Positions 26,661 through 34,957 of a stretch of DNA of 64,000 bases are shown piece after piece. The stretch is from contig JBMNJI010000002.1 in NCBI GenBank assembly GCA_050951585.1, positions 1 to 64,000 of the forward strand. Direction: 5' to 3'. The notes under the pieces are model-generated. The model had not been told where the DNA came from. It saw only the letters and a list, made by a program, of their open reading frames with translations, and did no database searches. Source of the DNA: UBA3937 sp050951585. GTDB taxonomy: Bacteria > Bacillota > Peptococcia > DRI-13 > DTU073. Position numbers and translations under genes: made by a program. Position 1 is the stretch's first letter. Each line of letters opens with the position of its first letter.

Positions 26661-28643
26661 TCATGCTTCATCAGATATCCGGAAAAAGTTCCATACCTGC
26701 CGGGCGGCGCTACGTCCTAAACCTTCTACTTTTTCGAGCTCTTCCAAAGAGGCCTGGCGGATTTTTTGTAAAGAAAGCCCGAAATATTTCAGGAGCGCGG
26801 CCTTCCTTTTTGGCCCTAAACCGGGAATATCGTCGAGGACTGAGGAAAGATTGCGTTTGCCCCGCAATAAACGGTGATAAGTAATGGCAAAACGGTGCGC
26901 TTCATCCCGAAGACGCTGTAAAAGATACAAACCCTGGGCATCGCGCGGCAGAATAAGCGGTTCTTCCCGCTCCTCCAGAAAAATCCACTCCTCCTGCTTG
27001 GCCAAACCGACGGCAGGAATCCGGGCATAGCCCAATTCCCTCATCACGGCTCGCGCCGCCGAAAGCTGCCCCTTGCCCCCATCCACAACCACTAAATCGG
27101 GGAGAGGGGTAAAACGCGGGTTCCCGTTCCGCGCATTCAGAAAACGGCGCCGAATCACCTCCGCCATACTGGCAAAATCGTCCGGTCCTTCCACCGTTTT
27201 AATCCTGAAGCGGCGATACGCTGAGGGATTGGCCCGTCCCGCCTCAAAAACCACCATCGAGGCCACCGCTTCCTGCCCCTGGATATTGGAGATATCGTAG
27301 CACTCCATCCGGTGCGGCGGCTCCGCCATTTGCAGATAGCCGGCCAGTTCCTGCAAGGCCTGTTCGTGATGCTTCCGCTTTTCCTCCCTGATGTTGTGCT
27401 CCCGCTGCAGATTTTCCCGGGCATTTTTCGCCGCTAGGGCCAATAACTCCTTTTTATGACCGCGCCGGGCCACCCTTAACACGACTTTACTGCCTCTTTT
27501 TTCCTTCAGCCAGGCTTCCACAAGCTCCTGCTCTCCTTGCTCGGTCAGCTTATTATGCTCTTCCTGGACCTCTTGTTCACTCCATTCCTCAGCTACCTCA
27601 GGCTTTTGCTCTTCCTTATAATCTATCGCTTCCGCCTCCGCCGCCTCAGGCTCTTTCTGTTCCTCAAGCCTTTCCGGAAGGATGATCTGCGGTGGAATAA
27701 ATTCGGCGCGATGATAATACTGCTGCAAAAAAGCAAGCAGGATCTCCCGCCCCTCCATCTCCTGCACACCTTCAAGGAGGAAATAGTCACTGCCGGACAC
27801 TTTTCCGGCTCTGACAAAGAGAACCTGGACACAGGCTAACTGGGTTTCGCGGGCGTAATGCAAAACGTCATAATCCTCCTGACTGCCCGAAGAGACGATC
27901 TTCTGTTTTTCGATGACTGTCTCTATCGCCTGCAGCTGATCACGCAATTCAGCCGCCTTTTCGAAATTCAGCTCTTCAGAGGCCTTCTGCATCCTTTTTT
28001 TCAGCTTTTTCGCCAGTGCTTCCTGCCGCCCCTCTAAAAAGAGGCAGACCTCGTCAATCATTTTCCGGTAATCCTCCGCGCTGATTAAGCCCTGACAAGG
28101 CGCGGCGCACCGTTTGATATGCGCATTCAGACAGGCCCGTTCCTGATGCTTAAAACTCGCCTGCTTGCACGAGCGCAGGGGAAAAACCCGCTTCAACAGC
28201 CTGAGCGTCTCATGGACAGCGGTGGCATTGGTGTATGGCCCAAAATAGCGGGAGCCGTCACGATGTACAGTCCGGGCAATCTCCAGCCGGGGGAATTTCT
28301 CCTGTACCGTAACCCTCAGATAGGGATAGTTTTTGTCATCCATCAACCGAATATTATACTTCGGCTTGTATTTTTTAATCAGGTTGCTCTCGAGGATAAG
28401 CGCTTCCACCTCAGAGTCCGTCACAATATATTCCAGATCCCGAATCCTCTTCACCAGGACCCGGGTCTTTGGAGCATTATTCTGCTGGCCGGAAAAATAG
28501 GACCTGACCCTGTTTTTCAGATTAATGGCCTTGCCCACATAAATAATCTTGCCCTGATCATCCTTAAACAGGTAAACCCCGGGCAGCGTAGGCAACAGCC
28601 TTAATTTTCCCTCCAACCGTGCCTCCACTTTTTCTTCCGGCAT
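26661..28643 (-). CDS. uvrC: UvrABC system protein C
   Basis: Endonuclease subunit making both incisions in nucleotide excision repair. The 660-residue protein has the GIY-YIG domain (PGVYLFKDDQGKIIYVGKA), the Cys-rich ACLNAHIKRCAAPC segment, the UvrB-binding UVR motif (EELNFEKAAELRDQL), the RNase H-like domain (YDISNIQG ... VVDGGKGQL) and C-terminal HhH repeats (LDDIPGLGPKRKAALLKYFG). About residues 326-372 form a Glu/Gln-rich insert absent from typical UvrC. The ATG at 28643 has GGAGGGGGG nine bases upstream. Confidence 0.96.
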   Translation of the reverse strand: MPEEKVEARLEGKLRLLPTLPGVYLFKDDQGKIIYVGKAINLKNRVRSYFSGQQNNAPKTRVLVKRIRDLEYIVTDSEVEALILESNLIKKYKPKYNIRLMDDKNYPYLRVTVQEKFPRLEIARTVHRDGSRYFGPYTNATAVHETLRLLKRVFPLRSCKQASFKHQERACLNAHIKRCAAPCQGLISAEDYRKMIDEVCLFLEGRQEALAKKLKKRMQKASEELNFEKAAELRDQLQAIETVIEKQKIVSSGSQEDYDVLHYARETQLACVQVLFVRAGKVSGSDYFLLEGVQEMEGREILLAFLQQYYHRAEFIPPQIILPERLEEQKEPEAAEAEAIDYKEEQKPEVAEEWSEQEVQEEHNKLTEQGEQELVEAWLKEKRGSKVVLRVARRGHKKELLALAAKNARENLQREHNIREEKRKHHEQALQELAGYLQMAEPPHRMECYDISNIQGQEAVASMVVFEAGRANPSAYRRFRIKTVEGPDDFASMAEVIRRRFLNARNGNPRFTPLPDLVVVDGGKGQLSAARAVMRELGYARIPAVGLAKQEEWIFLEEREEPLILPRDAQGLYLLQRLRDEAHRFAITYHRLLRGKRNLSSVLDDIPGLGPKRKAALLKYFGLSLQKIRQASLEELEKVEGLGRSAARQVWNFFRISDEA

Positions 28644-28752
28644 CCTCCTAATCCCCCCTCCGCATCCTATCTCCAAGTCACGCTCTACTGCCAGATACCA
28701 TCATCGCCATCGATGCACTACTTGTACTCCTTATCCAATCTCCAATCCCCAC

Positions 28753-28855
28753 CTTACTGCCGGTCCGACAGGGCTTCCCGCAGACGCCTTCCGGTTCCCG
28801 TAGTTCACGATCTCCCCTTTTCTTACTGCAAGTCCGGCAGGACCTTCCGCAGATA
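28753..28855. repeat. Diverged second copy of the uvrA 3' end in the uvrA-uvrC spacer
   Basis: The block starting CTTACTGC at 28753 (to about 28790) matches the uvrA 3' terminus starting CTTACTGC at 28822. Read on the minus strand it encodes GRRLREALSDRQ then a stop, against GQYLRKVLPDLQ then a stop at the true UvrA end. Confidence 0.75.
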
Positions 28856-31651
28856 CTGTCCCGTGTAGCTGACCGGATTCCGGGCAATCTCCTCCGGTGT
28901 CCCTACGGCAATGATCTGACCGCCCTTATCCCCGCCTTCGGGTCCCAGATCAAGGCAATAATCCGCCGTCTTAATCACATCAAGATTATGCTCAATCACC
29001 ACGACCGTATCACCGTTGTCCACCAGCTGTTCCAACACCTTCAGCAGCTTATGGATATCGGCAATATGCAAGCCGGTTGTGGGTTCGTCCAGGATATAGA
29101 GCGTCTTTCCGGTAGAACGCCGGCTTAACTCTGTCGCCAGCTTCACCCGCTGTGCCTCGCCGCCCGAGAGGGTTGTGGCCGACTGCCCCAGCCGGATATA
29201 GCCTAAACCCACATCCTGCATGGTTTTCAGTTTACGGTAGATCTTCGGCTGGTTCCGGAAAAACTCCGCCGCCTCATCTACCGTCATATCCAGGACCTGG
29301 GCGATGGATTTTCCTTTGTATTTTACCTCCAGCGTTTCCCGGTTATATCTCTTCCCTTTGCAGACCTCGCAAGGCACATAGACATCCGGCAGAAAATGCA
29401 TTTCAATCTTGATAATCCCGTCCCCGGTGCAGGCCTCGCAGCGGCCGCCCCGCACATTAAAGCTGAACCTGCCCGCCTTATATCCTCTCATGCGGGCTTC
29501 GGGGGTCTGCGCATAAACCTCCCTGATGGAGTCAAACACCCCGGTATACGTGGCGGGATTAGAACGCGGTGTCCGCCCAATCGGCGACTGGTCAATATTA
29601 ATGACCTTATCCAGATACTCCACTCCTTCAATCTTATCGTGCGCCCCGCCTTTGGCGCGGGCCCTGTTTAACTCATGGGCCAGCGTTTTGTAGAGAATCT
29701 CGTTGATTAACGAACTTTTCCCGGAACCCGAAACTCCGGTAATACAGGTAAAAACATTTAACGGCAGCGCCGCGTCAATATTCTTCAGATTGTTCTCCCG
29801 CGCCCCTTTGATTACCAGCCACTTACCGTTGGGCTTTTTCCGCACGGCAGGCACAGGAATCGCTTTCCGTCCGCTCAAATATGCGCCGGTGACCGACCCT
29901 TCCGCCTGCCTGATCTCTTCCACTGTCCCCTGCGCCACCACTTCCCCACCGTGCACTCCGGCCCCCGGGCCAATATCGATGATATGGTCGGCCGCATACA
30001 TCATCTCTTCGTCATGTTCGACCACCAAGACAGTGTTTCCCAGATCCCGCAACGATTCCAGGGTTTTGATCAACCTGTTGTTATCGCGCTGATGCAGGCC
30101 AATAGATGGTTCGTCCAAAATATATAACACCCCGACCAGGCTTGAGCCGATCTGGGTGGCCAGCCTGATACGCTGTGCCTCCCCGCCGGATAAAGTACCG
30201 GCCGCACGATGCAGCGTCACATAATCAAGCCCCACATTCACCAGAAAGCCTAACCGTTGACGGATCTCCTTTAGTATTTGGCGGGCAATATACTGTTCCC
30301 GCTCCGTCAACTGCAGGGAGCAGATAAAGTCCAGGGCTTCCCCTACCGAAAGGCTCGTCACCTCCCAGATATTCCTGCCCTGAATGGTCACCGCCAGGCT
30401 TTCCTCCCGTAGTCTCGCGCCTTTGCAGCGCGGGCAGGGAATACTGCTCATATATGATTCGATATCCTGACGGGCGTAATCCGACTGCGTCTCCCGATGC
30501 CGCCGCTCTAGCGTGGGAATAACCCCTTCGTAAGTAGAATCAAATACCCGTAAATCACCATTGCTGTTGCAATAGCGAAAACGAATCTTTTCATTGCCTG
30601 TCCCGTACAAAATCAGCTGCTTTTCCTCCGCGGTCAAATCACGGAAGGGCTTCGTCATGGAAATATCATGCTGTTTGGTCACCGCCCCCAGCATCCCTTG
30701 ATACCATAAAGCCGTCGGTCTGTTCCAGGGCTGGATTGCTCCTTCCTCCAGCGACTTTCCGGTATCCGGGATGACCAAATCGGGATCAATCTCCATCTTC
30801 ATCCCCAGCCCGCTACACTCCGGACAGGCTCCATAGGGATTATTGAAAGAAAACATCCGCGGCGTAATTTCCTCAAAACTGATTCCGCAATCCACACAGG
30901 CAAAATTCTCACTGAAGAGGATTTCCTCCTGGCCCATAATATCGGCGGTGACAAGCCCCCCGGCCAGCTTCATGGCCATCTCCAGCGAATCAGCCAGGCG
31001 TTTTTCCTGCCCGGGACGAATGATAATCCGGTCGACAACCACCTCAATGGTGTGCTTCTTATTCTTGTCCAGCTTAAACTCTTCAGTGGCTTCCCGTATT
31101 TCCCCATCGACCCGCACCCGGACGTACCCGTCCTTGCGAATCTGCTCGAACACCTTCTGGTATTCCCCTTTGCGTCCTCTCACCAAAGGTGCCAGAATCT
31201 GCAGGCGTGTTCCTTCCGGATAGGTCAGCAATTGGTCAACAATCTGCTCCACCGTCTGTTGCTTAATCGGCTGTCCGCATTTATAGCAGTGCACCCGGCC
31301 AATCCGCGCATAAAGCAGCCGCAGATAATCATAAATCTCGGTTACGGTGCCCACCGTAGAACGGGGGTTGTTGCTGGTGGTTTTCTGATCAATGGAAATG
31401 GCCGGCGACAAGCCCCCGATAAAATCCACATCGGGCTTATCCATCTGCCCCAAAAACTGCCGGGCGTAAGCGGACAAAGACTCCACATACCGCCGCTGAC
31501 CCTCGGCATAAATCGTATCAAAGGCCAGTGATGATTTGCCGGAGCCGCTTAGCCCCGTAAGCACTACCAGCTTGTCCCGCGGTATCTCCAGATTAATATT
31601 TTTTAAATTATGGGAGCGTGCCCCCCGAATAATAATTTTATCTGTTGCCAT
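28823..31651 (-). CDS. uvrA: UvrABC system protein A
   Basis: Damage-recognition ATPase of nucleotide excision repair. The 942-residue protein has two ABC modules: Walker A GLSGSGKSS (about 33-41) and GVSGSGKSS (about 640), signature motifs TLSGGEAQRIRLA and TLSGGEAQRVKLA, and Walker B LDEPSIGLH and LDEPTTGLH. Zinc-binding Cys pairs are present (CYKCGQPI; CVDCG...CPECSG; CEACTGDG...CEVCKG). Encoded with uvrB upstream and uvrC downstream. Confidence 0.97.
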   Translation of the reverse strand: MATDKIIIRGARSHNLKNINLEIPRDKLVVLTGLSGSGKSSLAFDTIYAEGQRRYVESLSAYARQFLGQMDKPDVDFIGGLSPAISIDQKTTSNNPRSTVGTVTEIYDYLRLLYARIGRVHCYKCGQPIKQQTVEQIVDQLLTYPEGTRLQILAPLVRGRKGEYQKVFEQIRKDGYVRVRVDGEIREATEEFKLDKNKKHTIEVVVDRIIIRPGQEKRLADSLEMAMKLAGGLVTADIMGQEEILFSENFACVDCGISFEEITPRMFSFNNPYGACPECSGLGMKMEIDPDLVIPDTGKSLEEGAIQPWNRPTALWYQGMLGAVTKQHDISMTKPFRDLTAEEKQLILYGTGNEKIRFRYCNSNGDLRVFDSTYEGVIPTLERRHRETQSDYARQDIESYMSSIPCPRCKGARLREESLAVTIQGRNIWEVTSLSVGEALDFICSLQLTEREQYIARQILKEIRQRLGFLVNVGLDYVTLHRAAGTLSGGEAQRIRLATQIGSSLVGVLYILDEPSIGLHQRDNNRLIKTLESLRDLGNTVLVVEHDEEMMYAADHIIDIGPGAGVHGGEVVAQGTVEEIRQAEGSVTGAYLSGRKAIPVPAVRKKPNGKWLVIKGARENNLKNIDAALPLNVFTCITGVSGSGKSSLINEILYKTLAHELNRARAKGGAHDKIEGVEYLDKVINIDQSPIGRTPRSNPATYTGVFDSIREVYAQTPEARMRGYKAGRFSFNVRGGRCEACTGDGIIKIEMHFLPDVYVPCEVCKGKRYNRETLEVKYKGKSIAQVLDMTVDEAAEFFRNQPKIYRKLKTMQDVGLGYIRLGQSATTLSGGEAQRVKLATELSRRSTGKTLYILDEPTTGLHIADIHKLLKVLEQLVDNGDTVVVIEHNLDVIKTADYCLDLGPEGGDKGGQIIAVGTPEEIARNPVSYTGQYLRKVLPDLQ

Positions 31652-31694
31652 TCTCTTTCTTCCCGCCTTCTTAATCTGTGTGACAATAACCTGC

Positions 31695-32015
31695 CTACTG
31701 CACTACCACCGCTGTACCCGAAGCAGTGACCATGAGCATATTGCCCCCTTGCCCCAATACTTCGTAATCGATATCCACGCCTACCACGGCATTACCACCA
31801 ATCATTTCAGCCCGCTTTGCCAGTTCTTCCAAAGCCTTATTGCGTGCTTCAATCAGTTCTCCTTCATAAGAACCCGACCTGCCGCCGAAAAAATTCGTTA
31901 AACCTGCGGCAAAATCCTTCAGAAAATTAACACCGGTGATCACCTCACCAAAAACGACCCCTTTATACTCGATAATTCTTTTCCCTTCGATACCTGGTGT
32001 TGTCGTAATAATCAT
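31695..32015 (-). CDS. YbjQ/UPF0145 family protein
   Basis: A 106-residue protein of the YbjQ family, sometimes annotated as putative heavy-metal-binding. Typical features are the N-terminal TTTPGIEGKRIIEYKGVVFG and the later ARNKALEELAKRAEMIGGNA-VVGVDIDYE stretch, ending in a hydrophobic TASGTAVVV strand. Function is unknown. ATG at 32015 has GGGGG eight bases upstream. It lies between uvrB and uvrA, on the same strand, without an evident functional tie. Confidence 0.85.
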   Translation of the reverse strand: MIITTTPGIEGKRIIEYKGVVFGEVITGVNFLKDFAAGLTNFFGGRSGSYEGELIEARNKALEELAKRAEMIGGNAVVGVDIDYEVLGQGGNMLMVTASGTAVVVQ

Positions 32016-32081
32016 TTTTACAGCCCCCTTTTTCATATTTTCCGTTTATGCTCTTCTGTTGCCTCTTCGCATTGTCTGTTT

Positions 32082-34058
32082 TTAGCCCAACTCGGCTTTC
32101 AGCTCGATCAACAAGTCGCGCAGTTCGGCTGCCCGCTCGAATTCCAGCCCCCGGGCCGCTTCCTTCATCTCTTTCTCCAAACGCCGCACCAGCTTTTTCA
32201 GTTCTTCCTTCGGCATCCTGCCCGGATCAAGCTTGTACTCCTCCTGTGTTTCCGCGGCTAAAGTCGCTTCAATGACATCCCGCACCCCTTTTTGCACGGT
32301 CTGCGGAATAATCCCGTGTTCTTCATTAAAAGCCTGCTGAATCTTGCGGCGGCGGTTCGTCTCGTCAATCGCCTTCCGCATGGAGTCCGTGAGCACATCG
32401 GCATACATGATGACCTGCCCGTGGACATTACGGGCGGCCCGCCCAATCGTCTGAATCAGTGACCGTTCCGAGCGCAGGAACCCTTCCTTATCCGCATCCA
32501 GAATCGCCACCAGCGATACTTCAGGCAAATCCAAGCCTTCCCGCAGTAAGTTAATCCCCACCAGCACGTCAAACACACCCAGACGCAAATCACGGATAAT
32601 CTGCATGCGCTCCAGGGTTTTGATCTCCGAATGAAGATACCGGACTTTGATGCCCATTTCCCGCAAATAATCGGTTAAATCCTCGGCCATCTTCTTGGTC
32701 AGCGTGGTAATCAACACCCGTTCCTGCCGGTCCACCCTGTTTTTGAGCTCCTCAAGCAGATTATCCATCTGCCCTTTGATCGGTCGGACAAAGATCTCCG
32801 GATCAAGGAGTCCGGTAGGCCGGATGATCTGTTCCACCACCGCTCCGCTCCTGGATAATTCGTATTCCCCGGGGGTCGCCGAAAGACAGACCACTTGCCC
32901 AATCCTTTGCTCAAACTCATTAAAGCGCAAGGGGCGGTTATCCAGTGCCGAGGGCAGCCGGAAACCGTGCTCGACCAGTGTCTCCTTCCGTGAACGATCC
33001 CCCACGTACATCGCCCCGATTTGCGGAATTGTCGCATGGGATTCATCAATCATCACGAGAAAATCGGGCGGGAAAAAATCCAGCAGCGTATAAGGACTTT
33101 CGCCCGGTTTCCGCCCCGTTAAATGCCGCGAATAATTCTCAATCCCCGTGCAAAAACCCACCTCCCGGATCATTTCCAGGTCGTAGCGCGTTCTTTGCTC
33201 CAGTCTTTGGGCTTCGAGCAGTTTGTTTTGCCGGTTGAGAACAGCAAGCCGCTCTTCTAGCTCCTCTTCAATCGTGGCAATGGCCCGCTCCCTGATTTCC
33301 TTGCCTGTCACATAATGGCTTGCCGGAAAAATCATTACATGATTCCGCTGGGCCAGCACTTCCCCGGTGAGGGTATCTACTTCCACGATCCGCTCAATCT
33401 CATCGCCAAAGAGCTCTACCCGGATTGCTTTTTCCCCGTAGGAAACAGGGAATATTTCCACCACATCGCCCCGGACCCGAAAGGTGCCGCGGGTAAAATT
33501 CAGGTCATTGCGGTCATATTGAATATCGGTCAGACGCCTCAATATAAAATCCCGTTCCACCGTCTGTCCCTGCCGTAAGGAAAGGGACTGATCCCGGTAT
33601 TCCTCCGGTGAGCCCAAACCATAGATACACGACACACTGGCTACAACAATCACGTCCCGCCGTTCAAAGAGCGCGGCCGTCGCGGAATGACGGAGCTTTT
33701 CAATCTCCTCGTTAATCGAAGAATCTTTTTCGATATAGGTATCGCTGGACGGCACATATGCCTCCGGCTGATAATAGTCGTAATAACTGACGAAATACTC
33801 TACCGCATTATCCGGAAAAAACTCCTTAAACTCACTGCACAACTGGGCCGCCAGCGTTTTATTATGGGCAATGACCAGCGTAGGCCGTTGCACCCGCTGG
33901 ATAACCTGTGCCATAGTATATGTTTTGCCTGTCCCGGTCGCCCCCAGCAGCACTTGCAGCGGCATCCCCTTCTCCAGATTCCCGGCAAGAGCCTCAATCG
34001 CCCTGGGTTGATCCCCCCGGGGCCGGTATTCGGAAACCAGATTGAATTTTTGCTCCAT
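32082..34058 (-). CDS. uvrB: UvrABC system protein B
   Basis: Helicase-like subunit that verifies damage and recruits UvrC. The 658-residue protein has Walker A GATGTGKT (about 39-46), the beta-hairpin YYDYYQPEAYVP, DEFF-type VMIDESHATIPQ, the helicase motifs LSATPGEYE, TLTKKMAEDL and QTIGRAARN, and a C-terminal UVR motif (LEFERAAELRDLL) that binds UvrC. Starts with ATG at 34058; the plus-strand gene pair diverges from it. Confidence 0.97.
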   Translation of the reverse strand: MEQKFNLVSEYRPRGDQPRAIEALAGNLEKGMPLQVLLGATGTGKTYTMAQVIQRVQRPTLVIAHNKTLAAQLCSEFKEFFPDNAVEYFVSYYDYYQPEAYVPSSDTYIEKDSSINEEIEKLRHSATAALFERRDVIVVASVSCIYGLGSPEEYRDQSLSLRQGQTVERDFILRRLTDIQYDRNDLNFTRGTFRVRGDVVEIFPVSYGEKAIRVELFGDEIERIVEVDTLTGEVLAQRNHVMIFPASHYVTGKEIRERAIATIEEELEERLAVLNRQNKLLEAQRLEQRTRYDLEMIREVGFCTGIENYSRHLTGRKPGESPYTLLDFFPPDFLVMIDESHATIPQIGAMYVGDRSRKETLVEHGFRLPSALDNRPLRFNEFEQRIGQVVCLSATPGEYELSRSGAVVEQIIRPTGLLDPEIFVRPIKGQMDNLLEELKNRVDRQERVLITTLTKKMAEDLTDYLREMGIKVRYLHSEIKTLERMQIIRDLRLGVFDVLVGINLLREGLDLPEVSLVAILDADKEGFLRSERSLIQTIGRAARNVHGQVIMYADVLTDSMRKAIDETNRRRKIQQAFNEEHGIIPQTVQKGVRDVIEATLAAETQEEYKLDPGRMPKEELKKLVRRLEKEMKEAARGLEFERAAELRDLLIELKAELG

Positions 34059-34155
34059 ATCTCTTCACTTCCGTTTGCTACAATATAAATAATATAATGT
34101 GGTACCTAAGCAATGGTATATTATATCATACATCAGAATACAATAGTAAATGGCT

Positions 34156-34202
34156 GTGGTCACCGTGGTCACCTTGACTACTGTGGCTACATATTATATA
34201 AT
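34156..34202 (+). promoter_or_regulatory. Sigma-A promoter with tandem operator-like repeat
   Basis: TTGACT (34174-34179), a 17-base spacer and TATAAT (34197-34202) form a near-consensus promoter reading plus. Immediately upstream are two abutting copies of GTGGTCACC (34156-34164, 34165-34173), each containing the palindrome GGTCACC-type half. This looks like an autoregulatory operator for the downstream pair; the regulator identity is inferred. Confidence 0.8.
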
Positions 34203-34247
34203 GAAAGTGAGGTTATTGGTATGAATTTTGATAAGGAGGAAAAGAAT

Positions 34248-34682
34248 ATGTCAATTTCCATACCACAATACAATATTCGAGAAACAAAAATGCGCTATTC
34301 AGAGCTCAACAATATCGCCCTAAAAGGTATCGAAGTAATTACTTATAATGCCAACAACGAAACAGAAAAAGTATCTCACATCAAGACAGCCTATCTCGAC
34401 AAACTCTTAAACAGTCTTTCTTTTGCCCCTTCAGAAGAACTTGATGAAGAACTAGGAATATATACTGTTTCACTCAACGAAATTGATCTTTATGGTGAGG
34501 GAAATACTCTTGAAGCGGCTATTGAAGATCTGATTGATAGTATTATTCAGTATCTCGTAATCTATGTCGAAAAAATTGACCTTTTTTCAAAAGTCGAATC
34601 AGAAACAAAACAGCTGTATCTGTTAAAACTCCTTAGGTGTAACGGTGATCGAAAAATGATTAAGAAAGTGATTGGTTACTGA
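34248..34682 (+). CDS. Putative antitoxin-like protein (Phd-like N-terminus, HicB-like C-terminus)
   Basis: Function is not established. The 144-residue product starts MSISIPQYN behind GGAGG. Residues about 8-55 (NIRETKMRYSELNNIALKGI ... HIKTAYLDKLLNSL) resemble the Phd/YefM DNA-binding fold, with a strand, a SEL helix and a second strand. Residues about 80-110 (YTVSLNEIDLYGEGNTLEAA, then IEDLIDSIIQYL) resemble the HicB partial RNase H-like fold. The two domain readings are mine and weak. The stop overlaps the next gene's ATG by one base (TGATG). Only plus-strand unit in the window, A/T-rich, with its own promoter and terminator, which suggests acquired DNA. Confidence 0.6.
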   Translation: MSISIPQYNIRETKMRYSELNNIALKGIEVITYNANNETEKVSHIKTAYLDKLLNSLSFAPSEELDEELGIYTVSLNEIDLYGEGNTLEAAIEDLIDSIIQYLVIYVEKIDLFSKVESETKQLYLLKLLRCNGDRKMIKKVIGY

Positions 34683-34921
34683 TGCCTATTAGATTTTGCC
34701 AGGGGCAAATAAAAAAACTCCTTACTCATTTTAACATGAAACCGGAAAAAGGTTCGAACATATATATGGGAATCGGAAAAGATGGTATATGGAGAACATG
34801 CAAATTTGATTTCCATAAAAATAACGCACCCATTGCAACCGGAACGGCTAAAGTTATTGCAACATCGTTAAAATTCAAAAGTGTCCTTGAAATGAAGGAA
34901 TTTATCGACAAGAATCTGTGA
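34682..34921 (+). CDS. Small basic protein, putative HicA-like toxin
   Basis: A 79-residue basic protein translationally coupled to the preceding gene. It has an N-terminal helix (QGQIKKLLTHFNM), a turn KPEKGSNIYMGIGKDG, strands around RTCKFDFHKNNAP and a C-terminal helix (VLEMKEFIDKNL), compatible with the small double-stranded-RNA-binding-like fold of HicA toxins. HicA proteins usually have GSH where this has GSN, and HicA genes usually precede hicB, so this is at best a divergent member. A His occurs in FHKNN. No function is proven; the pairing with the upstream gene is the main argument. Confidence 0.5.
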   Translation: MPIRFCQGQIKKLLTHFNMKPEKGSNIYMGIGKDGIWRTCKFDFHKNNAPIATGTAKVIATSLKFKSVLEMKEFIDKNL

Positions 34922-34925
34922 TTGG

Positions 34926-34957
34926 AACGACCTCATGCAGTTGAGGTCGTTATTTTT
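34926..34957 (+). terminator. Terminator of the plus-strand pair, embedded in the end of the minJ-like gene
   Basis: AACGACCTCA / TTGAGGTCGTT stem with a short loop followed by ATTTTTTT on the plus strand, five bases after the second gene's stop. The same DNA encodes the last residues and stop of the convergent PDZ protein gene (stop at 34933-34935). Confidence 0.92.

Noticed and set aside
28678..28887. A 69-residue Cys-rich open frame in the uvrA-uvrC spacer
   Set aside because: It is an alternate frame of the uvrA 3' end and its diverged copy; the Cys content comes from frame-shifted codons.
34248..34921. Annotating the plus-strand pair outright as hicBA
   Set aside because: The GSH motif is GSN, the gene order is reversed relative to classical hicAB and the N-terminal part of the first protein does not fit HicB; kept as tentative.
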